A DNA stretch of 64,000 nucleotides from Kribbella caucasensis (GTDB lineage Bacteria > Actinomycetota > Actinomycetes > Propionibacteriales > Kribbellaceae), in contig NZ_SNWQ01000014.1 in NCBI RefSeq assembly GCF_004361855.1, positions 186,001-250,000 on the forward strand, written 5' to 3'. The notes under the pieces are model-generated. The model did no database searches, was not told the origin of the DNA, and saw only the letters and a list, made by a program, of their open reading frames with translations. The position numbers were made by a program, and so were the translations under genes. Shown piece after piece: positions 23,842 through 32,127 of this stretch (position 1 is its first letter; the number at the start of each line of letters is the position of its first letter).

Positions 23842-24681
23842 TCAGTGGCCGGCGGTCAACCGGTACTTCCGGACGGCAAGCGGAGCGAACACCCCGATAA
23901 TCACCGCGCACCAGATCAGACTGAGCCACACCGGATGCTGCGCCGGGAACCCATCCGGACTCGCGAACGGCGACGGATTGCCGAACAAATGCCGGCATGC
24001 CGCGACGATCGACGAGATCGGATTCCACTCCGCCACCGGCTGCAAACCACTCGGCAGATTCGGCGTCGGCACAAACGCATTCGACAAGAACGTCAACGGG
24101 AACAACCAGATCAACCCCGCCGACGCCGCAACCTCGGGACTCCCCACCGACAACCCGATCAACGCCCCCACCCACAGCATCGCGAACGCGAACAGCAACA
24201 GAATCGCGAACGCCGCCAACGCCTGACCGATCCCGTTGTGCCACCGCCAGCCGACGATGAACCCGCAGATCACCATCACCAGCATCACGAACGCGTTGAA
24301 CACCACGTCCCCGATCACCCGCCCGGCGATCACCCCGGACCGTGCCATCGGCAACGACCGGAACCGGTCGATCAGCCCCTTCGACATGTCGTCCGCCAGC
24401 CCGACACTCGCCGACGCGACCGCGAACGCCATCGTCTGAGCGAAGATCCCGGACATCAGGAACTCCCGGTACGCCCTCGCCCCCGGGAAGCCCGGGATCG
24501 GGATCGCGTTGCCGAACACGTACGCGAACAGCAGGACGAACATGATCGGCTGGATCGTCGCGTAGATCAGCATGTCCGGTGTCCGCGGGATCCGCTTCAG
24601 CGTCCGCCAGGCGAGGATCCCCGCGTCGCTCACGGCCTGGCCGATCGGGCTCACCTTGGCCGACTCACGCGTCGTACTCAT
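23842..24681 (-). CDS. ABC-2 type exporter permease (DrrB-like)
   Basis: 279 residues with six hydrophobic segments (such as IQPIMFVLLFAYVFGNA and AFAILLLFAFAMLWVGALIG). The pattern with MSGIFAQTMAFA and DDMSKGLIDRFRSLPMARS matches DrrB-like daunorubicin-type exporters. The start overlaps the ATPase stop by 4 bp (ATGA), so the pair is translationally coupled and must act together as a homodimer-plus-ATPase exporter. The substrate is unknown. Confidence 0.92.
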   Translation of the reverse strand: MSTTRESAKVSPIGQAVSDAGILAWRTLKRIPRTPDMLIYATIQPIMFVLLFAYVFGNAIPIPGFPGARAYREFLMSGIFAQTMAFAVASASVGLADDMSKGLIDRFRSLPMARSGVIAGRVIGDVVFNAFVMLVMVICGFIVGWRWHNGIGQALAAFAILLLFAFAMLWVGALIGLSVGSPEVAASAGLIWLFPLTFLSNAFVPTPNLPSGLQPVAEWNPISSIVAACRHLFGNPSPFASPDGFPAQHPVWLSLIWCAVIIGVFAPLAVRKYRLTAGH

Positions 24682-25715
24682 GCCTTTGCCTTCTTCCTGC
24701 TCGCCGGGCGACCGGCGGCCTCGTCGCTGTCGGTGGCGGTGTCGGTGTCACGGTTGTCGGTGGCGTGCCCGGTGAGGCTGAGGAACACGTCGTCCAGTGT
24801 CGGCCGGCGCAACGCGATGTCGGCGATCCGGATCCCGGCGCCGTCGAGGGTGCGGATGACGTCAACCAGCGCGGACGATCCGCCGGGCGCGGGGATGGTG
24901 AGCCGCTTGCTGTTCTTGTCCAGCGAGGTCGCCTCCGGATCGCTGATCTCCAGCGCCGCGGTGAGCAACTCCAGCGCGCGATACGACTCGTCCGGGTCGT
25001 GCGTGACCACCTCGATCCGCTCGCCGCCGACCTTCGCCTTGAGCTCGTCGGCAGTCCCGCGCGCGATCACCGAGCCGTGGTCGACGACTGCGATGCTGTC
25101 GGCCAGCTCGTCGGCCTCTTCCAGGTACTGCGTGGTCAGCAGGATGGTCACGCCTTCGCTGACCCGGTCCCGGATGATCTGCCACAGATCGAGCCGGCTC
25201 CGCGGGTCGAGCCCGGTGGTCGGTTCGTCGAGGAACAGCACCTTCGGGTGCGCGATCAGCGAACCGGCCAGGTCGAGGCGCCGCCGCATACCGCCGGAGT
25301 ACGTCTTCAGGATCCGGTCCGCGGCGTCGGTCAGGTCGAAGATCTCCAGCAGTTCCTCGGCACGCTGCTTGGCCTGCTGTGTGGTCAGCCGGTACAGCCG
25401 GCCGAACATCCACAGGTTCTCCCGGCCGGTGAGCAACTCGTCGACCGCCGCGTACTGGCCCGACAGCCCGACCAGCTTGCGAACGGTGTCGGCCTCCTTG
25501 ATCACGTCGTGGCCGAGCACCCGTGCACTGCCCTCGTCCGGCCGCATCAGGGTGGTGAGCACGCGGACGGTCGTGGTCTTGCCCGCGCCGTTCGGCCCGA
25601 GCAGGCCGAGCACACTCCCTTCCGGCACCTCCAGATCGATCCCGTCGAGGGCCCTGACCGTGTTCTTCCTGGCTCTGAACGTCTTCACGAGGCCTGTCGC
25701 CTCGATGGCAGCCAT
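24678..25715 (-). CDS. ABC exporter ATPase (DrrA-like)
   Basis: 345 residues from ATG 25715 (AAGGAG ahead). Walker A is LGPNGAGKTTTVRVL, the Q-loop region LVGLSGQYAAVDE, the signature YSGGMRRRLDLAGSL and Walker B VLFLDEPTTGLDP. The C-terminal extension with LDDVFLSLTGH is typical of DrrA-type ATPases. It energises the overlapping permease. The gene is divergent from an MFS exporter across 207 bp that contain twin operators. Confidence 0.95.
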   Translation of the reverse strand: MAAIEATGLVKTFRARKNTVRALDGIDLEVPEGSVLGLLGPNGAGKTTTVRVLTTLMRPDEGSARVLGHDVIKEADTVRKLVGLSGQYAAVDELLTGRENLWMFGRLYRLTTQQAKQRAEELLEIFDLTDAADRILKTYSGGMRRRLDLAGSLIAHPKVLFLDEPTTGLDPRSRLDLWQIIRDRVSEGVTILLTTQYLEEADELADSIAVVDHGSVIARGTADELKAKVGGERIEVVTHDPDESYRALELLTAALEISDPEATSLDKNSKRLTIPAPGGSSALVDVIRTLDGAGIRIADIALRRPTLDDVFLSLTGHATDNRDTDTATDSDEAAGRPASRKKAKA

Positions 25716-25852
25716 CCCAGCTGCTCCTTCCTCGATGTGATGCGGGTCATCCTGACTGAGCCCGCTGACAGAATGCGAAGGATTTTGTCTCTGGCTAAAT
25801 ACGTTAGCAGCTATATAAGCCATAGCAACAATACGAGCTTCGTGGCTTGGAC

Positions 25853-25900
25853 TTGAGTCGATCAGACTCAACTGTTGCCCGTTGAGTCGACAAGGCTCAA
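25853..25900. promoter_or_regulatory. twin operators between the DrrA-like ATPase and MFS genes
   Basis: Site 1 is TTGAGTC-gatca-GACTCAA (25853-25871), a perfect 7-bp inverted repeat. Site 2 is TTGAGTC-gacaa-GGCTCAA (25882-25900) with one mismatch. The centres are 29 bp apart. A TACCGT hexamer (25911-25916) follows 6 bp before the MFS start codon, so site 2 overlaps the likely promoter of a leaderless mRNA. No regulator gene adjoins the site. Confidence 0.75.
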
Positions 25901-25922
25901 GTCTGCGATCTACCGTCCCAGC

Positions 25923-27179
25923 ATGACTTCGCCCGGCATCCTCAGTCATCCCGATTTCCGCCGCTTGTGGATCGCCGATCTGCTGAGTCAGCTCGGCGCC
26001 CGGCTCGGCATGATCGCCTTTCCCCTGCTCGCCCTGCTCACCCTGAACGCCTCGACCCTGCAGGTCTCGCTGCTGCGAACGTGTGAGACCGCCGCTTGGC
26101 TGGTGCTCGGGTTGTTCGCCGGCGCCTGGGTCGACCGGATCCGCTGCCTGCCCGTCCTCGTCGCTGCGGATCTCGGCCGCGCGGTGCTCTTCGGTTCGAT
26201 CCCGGTTGCCGCCGCGTTCGACGTACTGACACTGACCCAGCTGTACGTCGTACTGACTGCCGCCGGACTGTTGACGGTGCTGTTCGACGTGGCGCACAGC
26301 TCGTACCCGCCCCGGTTGCTGTCGCCGGAACAGCTGCTGCCCGGCAACGCGCGACTTGCCGGGAACCACTCGGTCGCCGCAGTGGTCGGCGCCGGAGCGG
26401 GCGGTGTCCTCGTCCAGTGGCTCAGTGCGGCGGTGACGATCGGTCTGAATGCCGTTGGTTTCCTCTGGTCCGCACTATGGCTCCGCTCCATCCGTACGCC
26501 GGAGGTGCGGCCGACCGCACCGGAACACCGCAACCTGCGACGGGAGATCGTCGAGGGCCTCCGCTACGTGTTCCGCCATCCACTACTGCGACCGATCGCG
26601 CTGAACACCGCGACCACCATGTTGTTCCAGGCTGCCAACGGGGCGGTGATGATCGTGTTCCTGGTCCGGGAGATCCACCTGTCACCCAGCACCATCGGCC
26701 TGCTCAGCATGACCGGACTGCTCGGGGCGTTGGCCGCCTCCGCACTCACCGAACGCCTCAGCAACCGCATCGGCGACGCCCGTGCTTTCCTGCTCGCCAC
26801 GATCGGGATCGGCGTCGCCTTCACCCTGCAGGCGCTGACCGGCCCCGGCTGGGGACTCGCCTGGTACGTCGGGGCGATGTTGCTGGCCGGAAGCTGCATC
26901 ATCGTCGCGTACATCGTCCAGGTGAGCACCCGGCAACGGGTCTGCCCACCTGACCTGCAAGGCCGGGTCAGCGCGACGATGAGCTTCGTCGGCTGGGGCG
27001 CGGCCCCGATCGGCAGCTTGCTCGGCGGTCTCCTCGGCACGACCTTCGGCCTCCGTCCAACCCTCTGGATCGCCGGCATTGCCACCCTCCTCGGCTCCGC
27101 CTGGCTCGTCCTCTCCCCCTTCCGCACCCTGCGGACCGTCCCGGATGCCAGCTTCGAGAGCGGTCCGTCTCACCGCTGA
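25923..27179 (+). CDS. MFS transporter (macrolide/enterobactin exporter-like, MFS_3)
   Basis: 418 residues with about 12 hydrophobic segments. The start FRRLWIADLLSQLGARLGMIAFPLLAL and the loop TYVLDVAHSSYPPRL-type (LFDVAHSSYPPRLLSPEQLLPGNAR) are those of the MFS_3 exporters, in which the conserved SYxPxLxxxxxLxxAN pattern is present in variant form. It acts as a proton-coupled exporter of small molecules in the membrane. It lacks an SD and sits just after a TANNNT hexamer, so the mRNA is probably leaderless. It is divergent from the DrrA-like gene. Confidence 0.88.
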   Translation: MTSPGILSHPDFRRLWIADLLSQLGARLGMIAFPLLALLTLNASTLQVSLLRTCETAAWLVLGLFAGAWVDRIRCLPVLVAADLGRAVLFGSIPVAAAFDVLTLTQLYVVLTAAGLLTVLFDVAHSSYPPRLLSPEQLLPGNARLAGNHSVAAVVGAGAGGVLVQWLSAAVTIGLNAVGFLWSALWLRSIRTPEVRPTAPEHRNLRREIVEGLRYVFRHPLLRPIALNTATTMLFQAANGAVMIVFLVREIHLSPSTIGLLSMTGLLGALAASALTERLSNRIGDARAFLLATIGIGVAFTLQALTGPGWGLAWYVGAMLLAGSCIIVAYIVQVSTRQRVCPPDLQGRVSATMSFVGWGAAPIGSLLGGLLGTTFGLRPTLWIAGIATLLGSAWLVLSPFRTLRTVPDASFESGPSHR

Positions 27180-27209
27180 GGACTTGTTTCACCACTGGGG
27201 TGCATGTGT

Positions 27210-27241
27210 CACCGCTGGCGGGTTATAACACGCCAGCGGTG
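27210..27241. terminator. hairpin between convergent MFS and DUF4097-like genes
   Basis: CACCGCTGGCG and CGCCAGCGGTG form an 11-bp perfect stem with the loop GGTTATAACA, itself partly palindromic. It lies in the 99-bp space between the two stops. The core ACCGCTGGCGGGTT is also found at 55.2 kb. Confidence 0.8.
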
Positions 27242-27278
27242 CGGATAGCCGCCAGTGACGCGACCAGGCCAGTCGTAG

Positions 27279-28562
27279 TCAGTCGGAGGCGATTTGGGCT
27301 TGGCCTACCAGGACTTCTACGTCGAGGGCGGCGCGGCCTCGGCCGATCTCGACGTCCTTGGACTGGCCGCTGACAGCGCCGGTCCAGGTGACCCGGCCGA
27401 GCTGGGACTCGGTGTGGACGCGGACGTCGGAGCCCCGGCGGAGGTTGACGGTGGCGGTACCGGATTCGACCCGGACCCGGGAACGCCCCTTGGTGATCTG
27501 GGCGTCGAGGTTCGCGGAACCGGCCTGGACGAGCAGGTCGATCGGGCCGTCGACATCGGTGACCTTCGCGGTGCCGGCGGTGACGCGGACCCGGGTCAGG
27601 CCGGGCAGGCGTTCGGCCGCGACGCTTCCGCCGGTGACCTCGATCTCGACCTCGAGCATCGGGTTGACCCGGATGGACAGTTCCCTGGCGAATCCGTTGA
27701 CGTGCGACTTGAGGTCGCCGACCGAGCGGGTGCGGAGCATGCTGAAACCGTCGATCGAGACGCCCATGTCGCCGTCGCTGGTGATCGCGAGGGTGTCGCC
27801 GTCGCGCTTGATCACGTGCGGGCCGTCGACCGCGACGCCGTTGATCGCGGGTTCGCCGATCAGGCGTACCCGGCGGCCGACCGCGCGGATCGTCACCCTG
27901 CGCACCCCGGACGGCATCGGCACGTTGCTGTGGTCGGCCTCCCGCTCCTCTTCGGTCGGCTCCGCATCCGACGGCTCGTCCACGAGTGCACCCTCAATCG
28001 GCGCATCGTCGACCACGCTGTCCAGGGTCTCGTCGGCACCCTCACCAGCAGCACCGGCCGCGGCTCCCGCAGTACCAGCAGTCGGCTCGGTGGAGGCAGA
28101 GTCGGCGGTGGCGCCAGATGTCGACGCACCGGGAGCGGAATCGGTGGACGAGGAGGCCGCGGAGTCGGCGGTGGGGCCGGACGCGGGCGCGCCGGGAGTG
28201 GAATCGGTGGAGGTGGCGGCCGCGTGCTTCGGGCCGGGGGCCTGGTCGGCTGCGTCGGGAGAGTCGACTGCGTCTGCCCAGACGGATGCGGATGGCACAT
28301 CCTCGGGCCAGCCGACGCGCGAATCAGCGTCCGCCGCCGAGTCGGCATCCGGCGACCCGGCACCCGTCGGCTCGGCGTCGGGGGTCGGGGTTGCGTCCGG
28401 GGTTGCCTCGGGTGCTGACGCTGGGGTGGTCCCGGCTGCCGGTGTGGCGTCGGGCTTGGTGAGGGCTGCGATCAGTGTCGCGGCCTCGTCGCTGGTCAGG
28501 TGGCCCCTGGCGACCCGGTCGAGGACGTCCTTGACCCGGCGCTCGTAGTCGCTCTCGCTCAT
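27279..28562 (-). CDS. DUF4097-like beta-helix protein with long acidic linker
   Basis: 427 residues from ATG 28562. The N-terminal helical module (ESDYERRVKDVLDRVARGHL, then TSDEAATLIAALT) resembles the short SHOCT-like segment that often precedes DUF4097. Next comes a 160-residue disordered linker very rich in Ala/Asp/Pro/Ser/Thr/Glu with repeats such as DSAASSSTDSAPGA. The C-terminal ~210 residues are repeated beta strands of the kind in DUF4097 adhesin-like proteins (VRVTAGTAKVTDVDGPIDLL). No membrane segment is seen. Likely cytosolic or surface-associated; the role is unknown. Confidence 0.8.
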   Translation of the reverse strand: MSESDYERRVKDVLDRVARGHLTSDEAATLIAALTKPDATPAAGTTPASAPEATPDATPTPDAEPTGAGSPDADSAADADSRVGWPEDVPSASVWADAVDSPDAADQAPGPKHAAATSTDSTPGAPASGPTADSAASSSTDSAPGASTSGATADSASTEPTAGTAGAAAGAAGEGADETLDSVVDDAPIEGALVDEPSDAEPTEEEREADHSNVPMPSGVRRVTIRAVGRRVRLIGEPAINGVAVDGPHVIKRDGDTLAITSDGDMGVSIDGFSMLRTRSVGDLKSHVNGFARELSIRVNPMLEVEIEVTGGSVAAERLPGLTRVRVTAGTAKVTDVDGPIDLLVQAGSANLDAQITKGRSRVRVESGTATVNLRRGSDVRVHTESQLGRVTWTGAVSGQSKDVEIGRGRAALDVEVLVGQAQIASD

Positions 28563-28631
28563 GTCCACAGTCCAGCACTCCGGCGGGGCCAAACCAATAA
28601 GGGATCGCCCCGAACTCTCCCGCGCACGAAA

Positions 28632-28670
28632 CAGTGCGGGCCCCGGCGGAGTAGCCCGGGACCCGCACTG
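28632..28670. terminator. hairpin downstream of the MFS gene at 28.8-30.3 kb
   Basis: CAGTGCGGG and CCCGCACTG form the outer stem, with CCCGG/CCGGG inside. On the minus strand TTTCGTG follows. It lies 119 bp beyond the MFS stop and 69 bp upstream of the DUF4097-like start. The 227-bp gap holds no gene. Confidence 0.75.
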
Positions 28671-28789
28671 CGATTTCTCTCTATGTACTTCACGCCCCCT
28701 CGCGGGACCGGTTGTCGCCGTACTACGCGGTCGCTGGAGGGACCGGTGTCGCTGTATTTCGTGGTTCCCCGTGGTGAGCCCCGTACGGA

Positions 28790-30289
28790 TCAGGCGGCGG
28801 GGGTCATTTCCTCTTCGGCTAGTTCGCGCTGGACGGACTCGAGTTCGGCTGTCTCCTGGGCTTCGGTGGCGCGGCGGGCCTTGAGGCCGATCAGGCCGGT
28901 GAGGGCGACCAGCAGGCCGACCGCGGCGATGCCCGTGACCACCCCGAGAGCCGGCTTGTACGCCGACAGCATCCCGGCGGGCGTGGTCACGCCGACCGAC
29001 TGGCTGCCGATCACGGCGGTGACAACGGCGAGCATGATCGCGCCGCCGACCTGGTTGGAGGTGTTGAAGAGACCGGACGCGAGACCCTGTTCGTGGTCCT
29101 CGACCCCGGAGACTGCCTGGATATTCAGCGCCGGGAACGCGATCGCGAACCCGAGGCCGATCAGCATGATCGTCGGGAAGACGGTCGCGAAGTACGCCGA
29201 CTCCGGGCCGATCCGCAGCGACAGGGCGTACCCGACGACGAACAGCGCCATACCGGCGATGATCATCCGCTCGGTGCCGATCCGGTCGGCCAGCTTGCCC
29301 GCGTTCGGGGAGAGCGTCGCGACCAGCAGACCGGCGGGCAGGAAGGCCAGCGCGGTCTCGAACGAGGACCAGCCGAGCAGGTTCTGCAGATAGAGCGTGC
29401 CGATCAACTGGAAGGCGACATAGGCACCGAACACGGTCAGGATCGCCAGGTTCGCCCGCCGCAGGGACGGGGTCCGCAGGATGCCGAGCCGGACCAGCGG
29501 GTGCTTCGACCGGCGCTCGACGATCACGAACGTGGTCAGCAACGCGGCCGCCAGAACGAACAGCCCGATCGTCTGGACCGAGACCCAGCCGGCGTGTTCG
29601 GCGCCGACCACGGCGTACACGAGAGACAGCATGCCGGCCGTGACGGTGACCGCGCCGGGGATGTCGTACCCGCCGGCGGCGTCGTCGCGCGGGCTGTTCG
29701 GGATGAGCTTGAGGGCGAAGAAGAAGACCAGCAGGGCGACCGGGCCAGGCATCAGGAAGGTCCAGCGCCAGCCGACCTCGGTCAGCGCGCCGCCGAGGAT
29801 CAGGCCCATCGAGAAGCCGCTGGCGGCGCAGGTGGTGAAGATGCTGAGGGCGCGGTTACGGTCCGGGCCCTCGTGGAAGGTCGTGGTGATGATCGAGAGT
29901 GCGGCCGGCGCGGTGAACGCGGCGGCGACACCCTTCACGAACCGCGCGGCGATGAGCAGTTCGGGGTTGGTGGCCAGGGAGCTCAGCATCGAGACCACGG
30001 CGAAGACAGCCAGCGCGATCAGGAAGACCCGGCGGCGGCCGAGCAGGTCCGCGGTCCGGCCGCCGAGCAGCAGGAAGCCGCCGTAGCCGAGCACGTAGCC
30101 GGTGACGACCCACTGCAGGGACGAGAGCTGGACGTCGAGGTCCGCGCCGATGGAGGGCAGGGACATGCCGACCATCGACACGTCCAGGCCGTCGAGGAAG
30201 ATCACGCCGCAGACCACGAGGAGGGCGCCCCAGAGGCGCGCGTCCCAGGTCATGCGGGCCGGTGATGTGGTGTGCGTTGTCTGTGTCAC
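28790..30289 (-). CDS. MFS multidrug exporter (DHA2 family, 14 TM)
   Basis: 499 residues with about 14 hydrophobic segments. Motif A (GGRTADLLGRRRVFLIAL), the DHA2 start (GVIFLDGLDVSMVGMSLPSIG) and the antiporter motif C region (CAASGFSMGLILGGAL) are present. It presumably extrudes hydrophobic drugs using the proton gradient. The GTG start at 30289 faces a MarR regulator across an 88-bp region with a four-unit operator array, so it is very probably the regulator's target. Confidence 0.93.
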   Translation of the reverse strand: MTQTTHTTSPARMTWDARLWGALLVVCGVIFLDGLDVSMVGMSLPSIGADLDVQLSSLQWVVTGYVLGYGGFLLLGGRTADLLGRRRVFLIALAVFAVVSMLSSLATNPELLIAARFVKGVAAAFTAPAALSIITTTFHEGPDRNRALSIFTTCAASGFSMGLILGGALTEVGWRWTFLMPGPVALLVFFFALKLIPNSPRDDAAGGYDIPGAVTVTAGMLSLVYAVVGAEHAGWVSVQTIGLFVLAAALLTTFVIVERRSKHPLVRLGILRTPSLRRANLAILTVFGAYVAFQLIGTLYLQNLLGWSSFETALAFLPAGLLVATLSPNAGKLADRIGTERMIIAGMALFVVGYALSLRIGPESAYFATVFPTIMLIGLGFAIAFPALNIQAVSGVEDHEQGLASGLFNTSNQVGGAIMLAVVTAVIGSQSVGVTTPAGMLSAYKPALGVVTGIAAVGLLVALTGLIGLKARRATEAQETAELESVQRELAEEEMTPAA

Positions 30290-30305
30290 GAGGGGAGACT
30301 ATTCC

Positions 30306-30362
30306 ATGCGTGTGCATCTAATGTCTAGGCATTAAATGCGTTTGCATAGAATGCGCATGCAT
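30306..30362. promoter_or_regulatory. array of four 15-bp-spaced palindromic operators
   Basis: Four 12-bp sites of the form ATGC-NNNN-GCAT begin exactly 15 bp apart: ATGCGTGTGCAT (30306), ATGTCTAGGCAT (30321, one base off), ATGCGTTTGCAT (30336) and ATGCGCATGCAT (30351). The second is extended to TAATG/CATTA. The array fills the region between the divergent MFS and MarR starts (30289 and 30378), so it must overlap both promoters. Confidence 0.88.
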
Positions 30363-30377
30363 GATAACGTCCCCTCC

Positions 30378-30809
30378 ATGACCGCCACGAAGGTCAGCGT
30401 TGGGACTGGTGAGACCAGCGCCGATGTCCGCGAATGGCGCGAGCTGCTGGCTCGCCACGCAGACCTGACCTGCGCACTTGACCGGGCGCTGCAGTCCTCC
30501 CACTCGTTGGGCATGAGTGAGTACGAGGTGCTCGAGCGGCTCGCCGAGCTGCCCGAGCAGTCCGCGAAGGTGCAGAAGATCGCGAAGTCGGTGCACCTGA
30601 GCCAGAGCGCGTTGTCCCGCGTGATCGGCCGGCTGGAGACCGCCGGCCTGGTTGAACGGCACATGTGTCCCGAGGACCGCCGCGCGGTGAAAGTCCGCCT
30701 CACCGAGGACGGCCTGCGCCGCCAGACAGAGGCGAAGCCCACCCAGCGTCAGGTTCTCGCCGAGAAACTGCACGCTCCCCTCGTCAAGGCCTGCGACCCG
30801 CTCGACTGA
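30378..30809 (+). CDS. MarR family transcriptional regulator
   Basis: 143 residues, a winged-helix dimer. The N-terminal helices contain WRELLARHADLTCALDRAL, and the HTH lies at about 60-85 with KIAKSVHLSQSALSRVIGRLE. The wing is MCPEDRRAVKVRLTEDGLR. It is divergent from the MFS exporter and most likely represses both genes from the ATGC-N4-GCAT array until a drug-like ligand binds. It lies convergent to ilvA with a terminator between. Confidence 0.92.
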   Translation: MTATKVSVGTGETSADVREWRELLARHADLTCALDRALQSSHSLGMSEYEVLERLAELPEQSAKVQKIAKSVHLSQSALSRVIGRLETAGLVERHMCPEDRRAVKVRLTEDGLRRQTEAKPTQRQVLAEKLHAPLVKACDPLD

Positions 30810-30815
30810 GCACGA

Positions 30816-30857
30816 CGTCCGAAGAAACGTGGGCTATGACCCTCGGTTCTTCGGACG
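30816..30857. terminator. terminator between convergent marR and ilvA
   Basis: CGTCCGAAGAA and TTCTTCGGACG are an 11-bp perfect inverted repeat, with GGG/CCC pairing further inside the 20-base loop. It sits in the 69-bp gap between the two stops. Confidence 0.8.
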
Positions 30858-30878
30858 CAACGACGGGGGCGATCATCC

Positions 30879-32087
30879 TCAGTTGAGCGTGTACGTGTAG
30901 CCGTTGGCGGTGAGGCTGGCCAGTACTCGGTCGCGGTGGTCCTCGCCGCGTAGTTCGAGCTGCAGGGCGACCTCGACCTCGTCCAGGTTGAGGGTCTCCG
31001 AGATGCGTTCGTGCAGTACCTCGATGATGTTCGCGTCCATCGCCGCGAGCTGCGTCAGCAGAGTCGCCAGGCCGCCCGGCGTGTCCGGGATCCGCACCCG
31101 CAACGACAGGTACCGGCTGGCCGCGGCCATACCGTGCTGGATCACCCTCATCAGCAGAATCGGGTCGATGTTGCCGCCGGACAGCACCACCACGACGGGC
31201 GGCTTGAACCGTTTCGGCTCGTCCAGTACGGCGGCGACTGCGGCGGCGCCTGCCGGTTCGACCAGGAGCTTCGCCCGTTCCAGCACCAACAAGAGGGCCT
31301 TGGACAACGAATCCTCGGAGACAGTCCGCATCTCCCCGACGTACTGCTGGATCGCCTCGAACGGCACCTTGCCCGGCAGCCCGACCGCGATCCCGTCCGC
31401 CATCGTGCTCATGTGTTCCAGCTGGATCGGCTCGCCGGCCGCCAGCGAGGCCGGGTACGCCGCAGCGCCCGCAGCCTGTACGCCGACCACGTCGATCGGC
31501 ATCCCGTCGCGCTGCACCGCGGCCGCGATCCCGGCGATCAGCCCGCCACCACCGGTCGGTACGACGACCGTCCGCACCTGCGGGCACTGCTCCACGATCT
31601 CCAGCCCGACCGTCGCCTGCCCGACCACGATGTCCGGGTGATCGAAGGGATGGATCAGGATCGCGCCGGTCTCCGCCTCGAACTCGCGGGCAGCCCGCAG
31701 GCAATCGTCGATCGACGTCCCGACGAAGCGGATCTCGGCGCCGTACGCGCGGGTGGCCTTCTCCTTCGGGATCGGTGCGCCGTGCGGCATGAACACGGTC
31801 GCCTTGATGCCGAGCAACTGTGCCGCCAGCGCCACCCCCTGCGCGTGGTTGCCCGCGCTCGCCGCGACCACACCACGCGCCCGTTCGGACTTGGACAGCC
31901 GGGCCATCCGCACATACGCACCGCGCAGCTTGAACGAACCGGTCCGCTGCAGGTTCTCGCACTTGAGGAACACGTCGCCGCCGACCAGCTCACTCAACCA
32001 GCGCGAGTACTCCAGCGGCGTCGGCGCCACCACGTCGTGCAACAGATCCGCCGCCCGCGCGATGTCCTTGGCACTGATCACTCCCAA
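30879..32087 (-). CDS. ilvA: threonine ammonia-lyase (threonine dehydratase)
   Basis: Deaminates L-threonine to 2-oxobutanoate with PLP, feeding isoleucine synthesis or threonine breakdown. 402 residues. The PLP lysine is in RTGSFKLRGAY, the phosphate-binding glycine loop in PTGGGGLIAGIAAAV, and the C-terminal ~75 residues (LSLRVRIPDTPGGLATLL) form an ACT-like regulatory domain. The size and single ACT-like domain are nearer to the shorter biodegradative/actinobacterial type than to the 510-residue IlvA. Start choice: TTG 32087 or GTG 32081, with weak SD. It follows the ABC operon by 40 bp. Confidence 0.92.
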   Translation of the reverse strand: MGVISAKDIARAADLLHDVVAPTPLEYSRWLSELVGGDVFLKCENLQRTGSFKLRGAYVRMARLSKSERARGVVAASAGNHAQGVALAAQLLGIKATVFMPHGAPIPKEKATRAYGAEIRFVGTSIDDCLRAAREFEAETGAILIHPFDHPDIVVGQATVGLEIVEQCPQVRTVVVPTGGGGLIAGIAAAVQRDGMPIDVVGVQAAGAAAYPASLAAGEPIQLEHMSTMADGIAVGLPGKVPFEAIQQYVGEMRTVSEDSLSKALLLVLERAKLLVEPAGAAAVAAVLDEPKRFKPPVVVVLSGGNIDPILLMRVIQHGMAAASRYLSLRVRIPDTPGGLATLLTQLAAMDANIIEVLHERISETLNLDEVEVALQLELRGEDHRDRVLASLTANGYTYTLN

Positions 32088-32127
32088 ACCCTACGGCCGT
32101 ATCCACCCACCGGCCGGTCATTTGCGG

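Noticed and set aside
27986..28462. Plus-strand frames across the Ala/Asp-rich linker
   Set aside because: They come from the skewed codon composition of the minus-strand DUF4097-like gene.
30784..31962. Second long minus-strand frame over ilvA
   Set aside because: Arg/Gly-rich shadow frame; ilvA itself is in frame with clear PLP motifs.
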